In this document: positions 23,660 through 30,858 of the stretch, one piece after another
Position numbering within the stretch: the stretch's first letter is position 1
Layout of the letters: each line of letters starts with the position of its first letter
Assembly: GCA_020637235.1 (NCBI GenBank)
Contig: JACJWG010000023.1
Coordinates: 1-44,423, forward strand
DNA from: Acidimicrobiaceae bacterium
GTDB lineage: Bacteria > Actinomycetota > Acidimicrobiia > Acidimicrobiales > Ilumatobacteraceae
Length of the DNA: 44,423 nt
Direction of reading: 5' to 3'
Notes under the pieces: generated by a model
What the model saw: only the letters and a program-made list of their open reading frames with translations
The model's database searches: none
What the model was told of the DNA's origin: nothing
Made by a program: the position numbers and the translations under genes

Positions 23660-25075
23660 ATGAGTTCGATCCGGGCAGGTGTCGACGAGGCGGAGGCGAC
23701 GTTCGACCTCGGCGAGCTGTTCTTCTCGACCACCGATCGCAAGGGCTTCATCCTCTCCGCGAACTCGGTGTTCACCCGGGTGAGCGGCTACTCGAAGGAC
23801 GAGTGGCTCGGCGCGCCGCACAAGCTCGTCCGTCACCCCGACATGCCGCGTGTGGTGTTCGCCCTGCTGTGGGATCGTCTCGAGCGGGGCCTGCCGGTGG
23901 CGGCGTACGTGAAGAACCGGACGAAATCGGGTGCGTACTACTGGGTCATGGCGCTGGCGTTCCCGATCGGCGACGAGTTGTTCTCGCTGCGGCTGAAGCC
24001 GTCGTCGGCGCTGCTGCCCGTCGTCGAGTCGCTGTATCGCGACCTGCTGGCGGAGGAGCAGTCGATCGAGATGTCCGACCGCCGGTCGTCGGCGATCGAT
24101 GCGTCGCGAGCATCGCTGCAGCGCGCCCTCACCGCACTCGGCTTCGCCGACTACGAGGCGTTCATGGCCCGTGCCCTCCCCGCCGAGGTCGCGTCCCGCT
24201 TCGCCGCGCTCGGTGCCGGTGCCGGGCGTCTGCACCTGTCGCCGCGCGACAGCGTCCTGTGCGGCTCGCACGGTGCGTGTCAGGGCGGACTCACCTCGCT
24301 CGTGCGCATGAGCTTCGGCCTGGAAGGGCTCGAGACGCTCGCCGCCTCCTATCGCGAGGCCGCGATCGGCCTGGCAGAGCTCGCCGACGAGGTGAGCATG
24401 TTCGCGGTGAACGCCGGGCTGACGGCGGCCCGTACCGGCCGACGCTCGCAGGTGCTCGGCGAGATCGCGCGGCTGATGCGGGAGGCCGCACACGACATCA
24501 CCGTCGAGGTCGACCGGCTCGTCGGGTTGCTCGACGCCGGCACCCGCCACATCCGCTCGCTGTCGTTCGACGTCGGACGCTCGTCGTTGGCGCTCGAGGT
24601 GGTCGGCCAGTTCCTCAGCGAACTCGACGACGGCCGACTCGCCGGCGAGCTCGACGAAGCGCAGGCGCGCCGCGACGCCGTCGCGCTGCTCGGCTCCACC
24701 GTCGAGCTGATCGAGTCGGCGGTGGCACGCCTGGTGGCGCTGCCATCCACGCTCGGCGCGCTGTACGCCTCGTTGCGTCGCCTGCTGCGGCATCTGCGCA
24801 GCTTGCGGATCCTGCGGATCCGTGCCGAGGTCGACTCGGCAGGTGACGATGCCGCGGAGGAGTTCTCCGACATCGTCGCCCGGGTGGAGGCCGACCTCGT
24901 CCGTGGTCTCGAGCGACTCGAGGCGCTCGTCGCCGAGACGGTGATCGCCCAACGCCTCGACGCCGTCGCCCAAGCCCGCGAGCTCACCTCGCACGCCCGA
25001 GCACTCGGCTCCGGCCGCGACATGCTCGCCGCCGGCCTCGTGAATCAGATGAGCCCGAGTGCCACCATGGCCTGA
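23660..25075 (+). CDS. Soluble PAS-domain protein with degenerate chemoreceptor-like signalling region
   Basis: 471 residues, no membrane segment. Aer-like PAS at about 20-115: FFSTTDRKGFILSANSVFTR, then SGYSKDEWLGAPHKLVRHPD and VKNRTKSGAYYWV, the pattern of FAD- or haem-binding redox PAS domains. From about 130 on it is almost entirely helical. At about 243-275 the segment VSMFAVNAGLTAARTGRR aligns with the MCP tip (LLALNAAIEAARAG), but the tip and flanking heptads are eroded, so coupling to CheA/CheW is doubtful. A CGSHGAC motif near 205 may bind metal. ATG 23660 is chosen from the fit of the PAS. Its 3' end overlaps the convergent gdhA gene by 31 bp. Confidence 0.7.
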   Translation: MSSIRAGVDEAEATFDLGELFFSTTDRKGFILSANSVFTRVSGYSKDEWLGAPHKLVRHPDMPRVVFALLWDRLERGLPVAAYVKNRTKSGAYYWVMALAFPIGDELFSLRLKPSSALLPVVESLYRDLLAEEQSIEMSDRRSSAIDASRASLQRALTALGFADYEAFMARALPAEVASRFAALGAGAGRLHLSPRDSVLCGSHGACQGGLTSLVRMSFGLEGLETLAASYREAAIGLAELADEVSMFAVNAGLTAARTGRRSQVLGEIARLMREAAHDITVEVDRLVGLLDAGTRHIRSLSFDVGRSSLALEVVGQFLSELDDGRLAGELDEAQARRDAVALLGSTVELIESAVARLVALPSTLGALYASLRRLLRHLRSLRILRIRAEVDSAGDDAAEEFSDIVARVEADLVRGLERLEALVAETVIAQRLDAVAQARELTSHARALGSGRDMLAAGLVNQMSPSATMA

Positions 25076-26394
25076 GCCACCCGGTGGAAGCCGGCGATGT
25101 TGGCGCCGGTGACGAGATCGTTCGGCGCGCCGTACGCGTCGGCGGTCTCGTGGCACAGCTGGTGGATGTTGCGCATGATCTCCTCGAGGCGGGCCTCGGT
25201 GTGTGCGAACGTCCACGAATCGCGCGAGGCGTTCTGCTGCATCTCGAGCGCCGATGTCGCGACGCCACCGGCGTTGGCGGCCTTGCCCGGCCCGAACGCG
25301 ATCGTCGCCTCGGCGAAGATCCGCACCGCCTCGGGCGTGCACGGCATGTTCGCGCCCTCCACCACGGCGATGCACCCGTTGCGCAGCAGCGTCGCGGCGT
25401 CGGCACCGGTGAGCTCGTTCTGGGTGGCCGAGGGGATGGCCACGTGGCACGGCACCTCCCACACGTTGCCGGCCGGCACGAAGCGAGCCGACGCACGCCG
25501 ATCGGCGTACGCCTCGACACGGGCGCGCTCCACCTCCTTCACCTGCTTCAGCAGCGCCAGATCGAGCCCCGCCGGATCGTGCACCACACCGGACGAGTCG
25601 GAGCACGCCACCACGACCGCCCCGAGCTGCTGCAGCTTCTCGACGGCGTAGATCGCCACGTTGCCCGAGCCCGACACCACTGCGGTGCGGCCGTCGAGCG
25701 AGGTCTCACGAGTGGCCAGCATCTCCTGCAGGAAGAACGCGGCACCGTACCCCGTGGCCTCGGTGCGCACCAGCGCCCCACCCCAGTCGATGCCCTTGCC
25801 GGTGATCACGCCGCTCTCGTACCGGTTCGTGATCCGCTTGTACTGCCCGAACAGGTAGCCGATCTCGCGTCCACCCACGCCGATGTCGCCGGCGGGCACA
25901 TCGGTGTACTCGCCGAGGCTGCGGGCCAGCTCGGTCATGAAGCTCTGGCAGAACCGCATGATCTCCGCGTCGCTGCGGCCCTTCGGATCGAAGTCGCTGC
26001 CGCCCTTGCCGCCGCCGATCGGCATCCCGGTGAGCGCGTTCTTGAAGATCTGCTCGAAGCCGAGGAACTTGATGATCCCGAGGTTCACCGAGGGGTGGAA
26101 GCGCAGGCCGCCCTTGTAGGGGCCGAGGGCGCTGTTGAACTGCACGCGCATCCCCCGGTTGATGTGCACGTCGCCGGCGTCGTCCTGCCACGGCACACGG
26201 AACATGATCTGCCGCTCGGGCTCGCACAGCCGCTGGATGATCTCGTGTTCGGCGAACTCGGGATGGCGGTCGATCACCGGCCCGAGCGTCTCGAGCACTT
26301 CCCGAACGGCCTGGTGGAACTCGACCTCGCTCGGGTTGCGCCGCACGACGTCGTCGAACACCGATGCGAGCCGATCGTCGATCACGCCGTTCAT
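25045..26394 (-). CDS. gdhA: NADP-specific glutamate dehydrogenase
   Basis: Aminates 2-oxoglutarate to glutamate. 449 residues, the length of hexameric bacterial GdhA. Conserved blocks: INRGMRVQFNSALGPYKGGL (79-98), PIGGGKGGSDFDPKG with catalytic lysine K130, DIGVGGREIGYLFGQYK (about 175-191), GYGAAFFLQEML and the dinucleotide fold VSGSGNVAIYAVEKLQQLGA (about 245-264), and GANMPCTPEA (about 345). ATG 26394 overlaps the stop of the upstream DksA-like gene (ATGA), so the two form an operon. Convergent 31-bp overlap with the PAS-receptor gene at the 3' end. Confidence 0.95.
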   Translation of the reverse strand: MNGVIDDRLASVFDDVVRRNPSEVEFHQAVREVLETLGPVIDRHPEFAEHEIIQRLCEPERQIMFRVPWQDDAGDVHINRGMRVQFNSALGPYKGGLRFHPSVNLGIIKFLGFEQIFKNALTGMPIGGGKGGSDFDPKGRSDAEIMRFCQSFMTELARSLGEYTDVPAGDIGVGGREIGYLFGQYKRITNRYESGVITGKGIDWGGALVRTEATGYGAAFFLQEMLATRETSLDGRTAVVSGSGNVAIYAVEKLQQLGAVVVACSDSSGVVHDPAGLDLALLKQVKEVERARVEAYADRRASARFVPAGNVWEVPCHVAIPSATQNELTGADAATLLRNGCIAVVEGANMPCTPEAVRIFAEATIAFGPGKAANAGGVATSALEMQQNASRDSWTFAHTEARLEEIMRNIHQLCHETADAYGAPNDLVTGANIAGFHRVAQAMVALGLI

Positions 26395-26726
26395 GCGGCG
26401 CACCGCACGCAGGTCGTGACGTCGGCCAGGGCGGCGAGGCGCTCGGGACCGATGTCGCCGCCGCAGCGCACGCACCGTCCGTACGAACCGTCGTCGAGTC
26501 GCTCGACGGCGTGTTCGGCGTCGGCGAGCTGGCGGCGGGCGTGATCGAGCAGCAGCCGGGTCGCGTCGCGGTCCTCCTGGATCACCTCGGGGTCGGCGAG
26601 GAGTTGCTCGTACTCGGTCTCGAGCTCGGCCACCTGGCGAGCCGCGTGCGCGAGTTGGTCGCGCAGCCGATCGCGGTCGTCGGGGTGGCCGCCCGCGTCG
26701 GGGCGCGCCGAAGGTGCAGCGGACAT
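26391..26726 (-). CDS. DksA/TraR-type C4 zinc-finger protein
   Basis: 111 residues: a coiled coil from about 20 to 80 followed by CVRCGGDIGPERLAALADV and TTCVRC, a four-cysteine zinc finger in the DksA/TraR manner. DksA-like proteins insert the coiled coil into the RNA polymerase secondary channel; the acidic tip expected there is not clearly identifiable. ATG 26726 has a GGAGA ribosome-binding site. Cotranscribed and translationally coupled with gdhA, which suggests it modulates nitrogen or amino-acid gene expression, or is simply carried along. Confidence 0.85.
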   Translation of the reverse strand: MSAAPSARPDAGGHPDDRDRLRDQLAHAARQVAELETEYEQLLADPEVIQEDRDATRLLLDHARRQLADAEHAVERLDDGSYGRCVRCGGDIGPERLAALADVTTCVRCAA

Positions 26727-26832
26727 CGAGGTCTCCGATCTCGGGGATGCGACGGTGCGGCGACGACGCTGGCGCGCGCGGGGTGAACGGTAGGGGTGCA
26801 GCACCCCGCCTGCGCTCGGCGACAGCAGTGCT

Positions 26833-27975
26833 TCAGTCGCGCAGCACCCAGGAGAACGCTGCAGGGTCGGGCCGGAGGTTGCGCCATCGCTCGACCGGCG
26901 CCGACGTGGCGAGCAACGAGTCGCCCGCCCGGAGCACGGGAGCGTCGCCGTCGACGTCGACCTGCACCAATCCGCGAACGACCACGATCAGCTGGCTGCC
27001 GCGGTGCGTCACCGGCGGCTCGCCCTGTTCCCCACCATCGAGCAGCACGAAGAACGCTCGCAGGCCGGCCGAGACGTCCCCTGCCAGGGCACGCACACCG
27101 GAGCCGTACGAGACCCGGCCCCGGTCGTGACGAGCGAGTCGATAGCCAGGACGTGGCTGCGACATGACGAGCCGGTCGAGGCTGACCTCGAGGCGGTCGG
27201 CGAGCGCGATCAACGTGTCGACCGACAACCCGCGCGCGCCCGACTCGGCCTGCGAGATCGCACTCGGCGTCACCCCGGCGACATGTGCCAGTTGCGCCTG
27301 CGAGAGACCGAGCTCACGCCGCAACGTGGCCAGCCCACGTGCCAGGCGGCCGGCGCTCGGATTCCGGCGCAGCTCGAGCGCGCCGTCCACCACTCGTGTG
27401 TCGTGCACCGAGCCCACCACGACGGCCGGACGCGACTCGGCCTTCGTGACGCGCAGCCGTCCCTGGTGCGTTTCGAGCATCACCTGGGTCACCTGGCGGA
27501 TCCGGGTGAGGACCTGGTCGCCGTGCGCGGGCGAGATCCACCAGTAGGTGAGCGCCCCGGCCTGCAACATGGTCGGGCAGGTGCGGGCGAAGAACGACAC
27601 GGTGTGTGCCTCGCCCCATCGCCGCACCAGATCGTCGAAGCCGCGAACCGACACCGAGCACGAGGGGTGGGCGGCGAGATACGCCTCGACCGCATCGGCC
27701 AGTGCCGTCGGGGTTCCTCGGCGCGCGCCGGCCGACCCGTCGATCACATCCACCCCGGCGGGGACCGGCCGTCGTCGTTCGGCGGCCGAGCAGGCCACCA
27801 CCACGGTCGGGCGGACGGCCACCGAGCGGGTGAGGAAGGGTGCTTCGACGGCCTGCCAGATCGCCCGGTCGGTGCCGACCCACACGACGTTGTCGCCGGC
27901 GATGAGGCCGCCGAGGAGGTCGTCGACGGCTGACGAGCCGCTGGACAGTGATGCTGGATCGAAGATGGATCGCAC
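26833..27975 (-). CDS. XRE-cupin regulator with degenerate KaiC/RecA-like N-terminal domain
   Basis: 380 residues from GTG 27975. N-terminal part (1-200) begins SSAVDDLLGGLIAGDNVVWVG, the pattern of KaiC/RadA-type ATPases at the strand leading into the P-loop, but the next residues (TDRAIWQ) lack GXXXXGK[ST], so it should not bind ATP in the usual way. HTH XRE at 212-267 (LRRELGLSQAQLAHVAGVTP), then a cupin at about 300-378 (GLRAFFVLLDGGEQ, HRGSQLIVVVRGLVQV). XRE-cupin regulators such as PuuR sense small metabolites. Divergent from the riboswitch-controlled exporter. The start codon is uncertain: it overlaps a TAATGT box. Confidence 0.75.
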   Translation of the reverse strand: MRSIFDPASLSSGSSAVDDLLGGLIAGDNVVWVGTDRAIWQAVEAPFLTRSVAVRPTVVVACSAAERRRPVPAGVDVIDGSAGARRGTPTALADAVEAYLAAHPSCSVSVRGFDDLVRRWGEAHTVSFFARTCPTMLQAGALTYWWISPAHGDQVLTRIRQVTQVMLETHQGRLRVTKAESRPAVVVGSVHDTRVVDGALELRRNPSAGRLARGLATLRRELGLSQAQLAHVAGVTPSAISQAESGARGLSVDTLIALADRLEVSLDRLVMSQPRPGYRLARHDRGRVSYGSGVRALAGDVSAGLRAFFVLLDGGEQGEPPVTHRGSQLIVVVRGLVQVDVDGDAPVLRAGDSLLATSAPVERWRNLRPDPAAFSWVLRD

Positions 27976-28027
27976 ATTAGCCGTGCTGTCGGCAGCCCCA
28001 CCGGCGTCCCCCGGCCCGGCGGACCCG

Positions 28028-28033
28028 TATCCT
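28028..28033 (+). promoter_or_regulatory. -10 box of the exporter transcript
   Basis: TATCCT at 28028-28033, no clear -35. Transcription would begin near 28040, about 25 nt before the riboswitch aptamer. Confidence 0.4.
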
Positions 28034-28063
28034 GGTGCGCAGCGCCGGTCGACCGACCGGTGC

Positions 28064-28103
28064 TCCGACGAGGGGCGCCCGTACCGGCAGGCACGACGGG
28101 CGT
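28064..28103 (+). ncRNA. Guanidine-III (ykkC-III) riboswitch
   Basis: The sequence follows the guanidine-III aptamer block by block: (C)CGACGAGG, GCGCC-GUAC, CAGG, then ACGG-GCG. Pairings: P1 CCG (28065-28067) with CGG (28085-28087), and the pseudoknot helix GCGCCCGT (28075-28082) with ACGGGCGT (28096-28103). Compared with the Thermobifida fusca aptamer as I remember it, the second helix has one extra C-G pair present on both strands, a compensatory change. The 3' strand abuts the GGAGG Shine-Dalgarno (28104-28108) of the guanidinium-exporter-like gene, implying translational control: guanidinium binding would set access to the ribosome site. Confidence 0.82.
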
Positions 28104-28117
28104 GGAGGTGGATCGTC

Positions 28118-28441
28118 GTGGCATGGATCGTGCTGGTCGTGGCCGGTTTGTTCGAAGTGGCGTGGGCGACGTTGCTCGAGCGCAGCCAGGGACTCACGCG
28201 CCCGGGGCCGACGGCCGGGTTCGTGGTGACGCTGGCGGTGAGCATGTGGCTCCTCGCCACGGCCACCCGGGTCATCCCACTCGGCACCGCGTACGCCGTG
28301 TGGGTGGGCATCGGTGCCGCAGGGACGTTTGCGGTGGCCGTGGTGTGGCGCGGCCAGCACACCAACCCGGCACAGGTGGCGGCGATGGTGGCACTGGTGG
28401 CCGCGATCGTCGCGGTGAAGATGACGGCCACGCCGCACTGA
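28118..28441 (+). CDS. gdx: SMR-family guanidinium exporter (Gdx/SugE type)
   Basis: Four-helix small multidrug resistance protein, 107 residues, expected to work as an antiparallel dimer exchanging guanidinium for protons. E13 (central carboxylate), W16 and S42 match the Gdx subtype positions; AYAVWVGIGA gives Y58 and W61. The Gdx-type pattern WIVLVVAGLFEVAWA and IPLGTAYAVW separate it from EmrE/Qac pumps. GTG 28118 has GGAGG 9 nt upstream and lies just after a guanidine-III riboswitch, which independently supports the substrate. Oddity: the usual GE in the loop before TM4 reads RGQ. Confidence 0.88.
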   Translation: MAWIVLVVAGLFEVAWATLLERSQGLTRPGPTAGFVVTLAVSMWLLATATRVIPLGTAYAVWVGIGAAGTFAVAVVWRGQHTNPAQVAAMVALVAAIVAVKMTATPH

Positions 28442-28491
28442 GGGGGCGGGAGGAGTAACGTCGGCCCCGGGCGAAGCGATCGGGGGGTCGT

Positions 28492-28929
28492 ATGAACGTT
28501 CGGAGCATCCTCGAGCAGAAGGGGAGCGACGTCGCCACCGTCGGGGTGGACGACACCGTCGCCCAGGCCTCGGCGCAGCTGCGCGACCGGGGCGTGGGAG
28601 CGCTGGTCGTCACGCCGGACGGTGCCCGCATCGTCGGCATCGTCTCCGAGCGCGACATCGTGCGCGCCGTGGCGTCGCACGGGGCGTCGGCGCTCGGTCG
28701 CTCGGTGGGCTCGGTGATGACGTCGGAGGTCGTCACCTGTGGCACCGCCGACACCGTCGAGCACCTGATGACCCTCATGACCGAGCGTCGCATCCGCCAC
28801 GTCCCCGTGGCCGACGCCGACGGTCGGCTGGGCGGCATCGTGTCGATCGGTGACGTGGTCAACGCCCGCGTGCGCGAGTTGCACCTAGAGAACCAGGCGC
28901 TCACCGAGTACATCCACCAGGGCCGCTGA
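28492..28929 (+). CDS. CBS-domain pair protein
   Basis: 145 residues made of two CBS motifs (about 1-65 and 68-130): DTVAQASAQLRDRGVGALVV with IVGIVSERDIVRAV, and VTCGTADTVEHLMTLMTERRI with GGIVSIGDVVNARV. CBS pairs bind adenosine nucleotides and act as energy-state sensors; this stand-alone type with the ERDIVRA motif is common in actinobacteria. GGGGGG ribosome-binding site 5 nt before ATG 28492. Its partner protein is unknown. Convergent with the glycosyltransferase gene, 10 bp apart. Confidence 0.92.
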   Translation: MNVRSILEQKGSDVATVGVDDTVAQASAQLRDRGVGALVVTPDGARIVGIVSERDIVRAVASHGASALGRSVGSVMTSEVVTCGTADTVEHLMTLMTERRIRHVPVADADGRLGGIVSIGDVVNARVRELHLENQALTEYIHQGR

Positions 28930-28939
28930 ACCTGCTGGG

Positions 28940-30082
28940 TCAGCGCCGGCCCTCGGGCTCCTTGCCGGCGACGACCGAGAGGGTGCGGTAGATCGTGTGG
29001 ATGCGGTCGGCGCTCCGCTCGATCGTGTAGCCCTGTTCGTAGCGCTGTCGGCCGCGACGACCCATCTCCGCTCGCCGGGCAGGGTCGCGCAGCAGCGATT
29101 CGAGCGCCAGCGCGAGGGCTCCCGGGTCGTCGGCCGGCACGATCAGCCCGGTCGTGCCGTCCTCGACCACCTCCGGGATGGCAGCGATCGCCGTCGACAC
29201 CACCGGGAGCCCGGCCGCCATCGCCTCGACGATCGCCACCGGCTGGTTCTCGCGCCGTGTGGCCAGCACGAAGACGTCCGACGCGGCGAGCTCCGCCCGT
29301 GCCACCTGCTCCGGCCACCACCCGGGGAACGAGACCCGAGCGGTGAGCCCGAGCTCGTCACGAACCGCCGTCCAGGCTGCGACGTCACCGGGCCCGGCCA
29401 GATCGGCACGCCAGTCGAGGTCGTCCGGGAGGCGGGCCAGGGCGTGCAGGAGGACGTCGGTGCCCTTGCGCTCGCCGACGAGCCCGAGCGAGATCATGCG
29501 GGCCTGCGCCCGTGTGGGGTCGGCGAGCTCGCCGGTGTCGGGGACGCCGTTGGGGATGATGGTCACCCGGCCCGGCTCGACGCCGAGCTGCTCCACGGCG
29601 AGGTCGTACCAGTGTCGGCCGCACACGATGACGTGGTCGACCGACCGGAAGAACCGCCGGACACGCGAGGCCCGCCGATCCGTGAGTGACGCGTACCACT
29701 CGTCGTACCCGCTGCCGTGCAGGTGTGCGACGGTCGCGCAACCTGCAGCGCGGGCGACGGCGATGAACCGTTGCTTGCGCCAGGTCGAGTTGCCCGGTGC
29801 GATGTTGACGTGCACCACGTCGAACCGGCGCCGGCGGCACCGCAGGGCGAACCGGGTGAGGATGCCGGGCTCGGCGAGCATCCGCAGGACCGGCCGGCCG
29901 GAGCGGATCGTGCGGTGGACGCTCAGGTCGACGTCGGGGACCACCGCCGACCGGCGCTCGAGGTAGGCGCAGAATCGGGAGATGCCGCCGAGACCGGACG
30001 TGCCGTTGGGGCTGACCAGCGCGACGCGGATCGTCTCCCGACGGTCGTCCGGTGCGGGTGGTGTCGCGCGATCGAGGGTCAC
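28940..30082 (-). CDS. Glycosyltransferase family 4 protein
   Basis: GT-B-fold glycosyltransferase of 380 residues. N-domain: VALVSPNGTSGLGGISRF (about 20-37, with the GG loop after the first strand), DVVHVNIAPG, ATVAHLHGSGYDEWY. C-domain: RVTIIPNGVPDTGEL (about 173), SLGLVGERKGTDVLLHAL (about 200), and the donor-binding ENQPVAIVEAMAAGLPVVST (about 280-299, EX7E motif), all GT4-like. Sugar and acceptor unknown; no polysaccharide cluster is around it. GTG 30082 is chosen, with no strong ribosome-binding site; a short open frame ends just upstream. Confidence 0.9.
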   Translation of the reverse strand: MTLDRATPPAPDDRRETIRVALVSPNGTSGLGGISRFCAYLERRSAVVPDVDLSVHRTIRSGRPVLRMLAEPGILTRFALRCRRRRFDVVHVNIAPGNSTWRKQRFIAVARAAGCATVAHLHGSGYDEWYASLTDRRASRVRRFFRSVDHVIVCGRHWYDLAVEQLGVEPGRVTIIPNGVPDTGELADPTRAQARMISLGLVGERKGTDVLLHALARLPDDLDWRADLAGPGDVAAWTAVRDELGLTARVSFPGWWPEQVARAELAASDVFVLATRRENQPVAIVEAMAAGLPVVSTAIAAIPEVVEDGTTGLIVPADDPGALALALESLLRDPARRAEMGRRGRQRYEQGYTIERSADRIHTIYRTLSVVAGKEPEGRR

Positions 30083-30088
30083 CGGCGG

Positions 30089-30163
30089 TCACATCGTCGT
30101 GTCCGCCGGGACGCCGAGCTCGACCATGCGCTGCACATCGATCGCCGACCCTAGGCGAGCCAC
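30089..30163 (-). other. 24-codon open frame upstream of the glycosyltransferase gene
   Basis: From GTG 30163 the frame reads MARLGSAIDVQRMVELGVPA then DTTM and a stop, with GC-rich third positions like real genes here, 6 bp before the glycosyltransferase start. It may be a small leader peptide or the tail of a lost gene. No family is recognised. Confidence 0.2.
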
Positions 30164-30225
30164 GACGATCGGCGCCGGATCACCAGGGGCCGGTCACCGC
30201 GTCCAGCACCGCACGACCAGCAGTT

Positions 30226-30270
30226 CTTCGTGAGCCGAATGCGCACCGGCTGCGCATCCGGCTCACGAAG
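30226..30270 (+). repeat. Palindromic repeat, copy 9
   Basis: 45-bp copy with the best pairing of the family: arms match in 19 of 20 positions (left CTTCGTGAGCCGAATGCGCA). Lies downstream of the minus-strand DUF3291 gene, same + orientation as all other copies. Confidence 0.9.
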
Positions 30271-30307
30271 AACGTCGCCGTGGTGGACGGTGGCGTCCCC
30301 CATCGAT

Positions 30308-30802
30308 TCACTCGGGTGGCGAACCCGCCGACGACCGGAGTCCCGGGGCAGCAGAAGTGCCGTCGGGGGTGAACGGAGTGGCGAACGAGAAGGCCTCGGG
30401 GGAGGGGCCGTCGGACTCGAGGCGTTCGAGGCGGGCGACGGCTTCGTCGACGGGCGGGATCGTGCCGGCCGGTACCCACCAGCACACCATCCGGCTCGAC
30501 CCGTCCTCGAACCACTCCTTGCGGCGGCGGAAGTAGGCCCCGTGGCCGCTGCGGTAGGTGAAGTGGCGCAGCGAGTCCAGGTCGGTCCAGACCGAGTAGT
30601 TCACGATGAGCAGCGGGTCGTCGTAGACCTGCACGTAGCTGGCCGAACGGTCGTCGTCGCTGGTGAGTCGCCACACGAAGCCGGGGCTCACCTCGGCGAT
30701 CAGGTTGACCGCCTCGAGTACCGAGGTGAACTCGGCGTTCGACGCGTCGTCGAGCGGAGCGTTCAGACGTGCGATGTTGAACTCGGCGAGATGGTGGGCC
30801 AC
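30308..30802 (-). CDS. DUF3291 domain-containing protein
   Basis: 164 residues of the DUF3291 family (dimeric alpha/beta-barrel fold, related to antibiotic-biosynthesis monooxygenase-like domains). Diagnostic blocks: LAEFNIARLNAPLDD, FTSVLEAVNLIAEVSPGFVW, YSVWTDLDSLRHFTYRSGHG, YFRRRKEWFED and the terminal WWVPAG. Function unknown; relatives are suspected haem or small-molecule binders. GTG 30802 lies 6 nt after a TACAGT box, hence leaderless. Divergent from a TetR gene across a perfect 26-bp palindrome, so it is almost certainly a target of that regulator. Confidence 0.85.
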   Translation of the reverse strand: MAHHLAEFNIARLNAPLDDASNAEFTSVLEAVNLIAEVSPGFVWRLTSDDDRSASYVQVYDDPLLIVNYSVWTDLDSLRHFTYRSGHGAYFRRRKEWFEDGSSRMVCWWVPAGTIPPVDEAVARLERLESDGPSPEAFSFATPFTPDGTSAAPGLRSSAGSPPE

Positions 30803-30808
30803 GAGCCG

Positions 30809-30851
30809 ACTGTAGCACCGACACGAGAACATGTTCTCGTGTCGATAGGCT
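30809..30851. promoter_or_regulatory. Divergent leaderless promoters around a perfect 26-bp palindromic operator
   Basis: Minus-strand -10 TACAGT (30814-30809) is 6 nt from GTG 30802; plus-strand -10 TAGGCT (30846-30851) is 7 nt from GTG 30859. Between them the 26-bp perfect palindrome 30819-30844 (half-site CGACACGAGAACA) fills the place of both -35 regions, so a dimeric repressor bound there would block both genes. Confidence 0.8.
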
Positions 30852-30858
30852 GTCGCAC

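Noticed and set aside
22187..25606. Extension of the bkdA1 frame upstream to 25606
   Set aside because: Open by composition only; it runs antisense to the M20 and PAS genes. The E1alpha family start is at 22186.
30180..30300. Open minus-strand frame running through repeat copy 9 to a TGA at 30180-30182 (ending AVLDAVTGPW)
   Set aside because: It is only the read-through of the repeat and of antisense sequence; no start signal or family resemblance.
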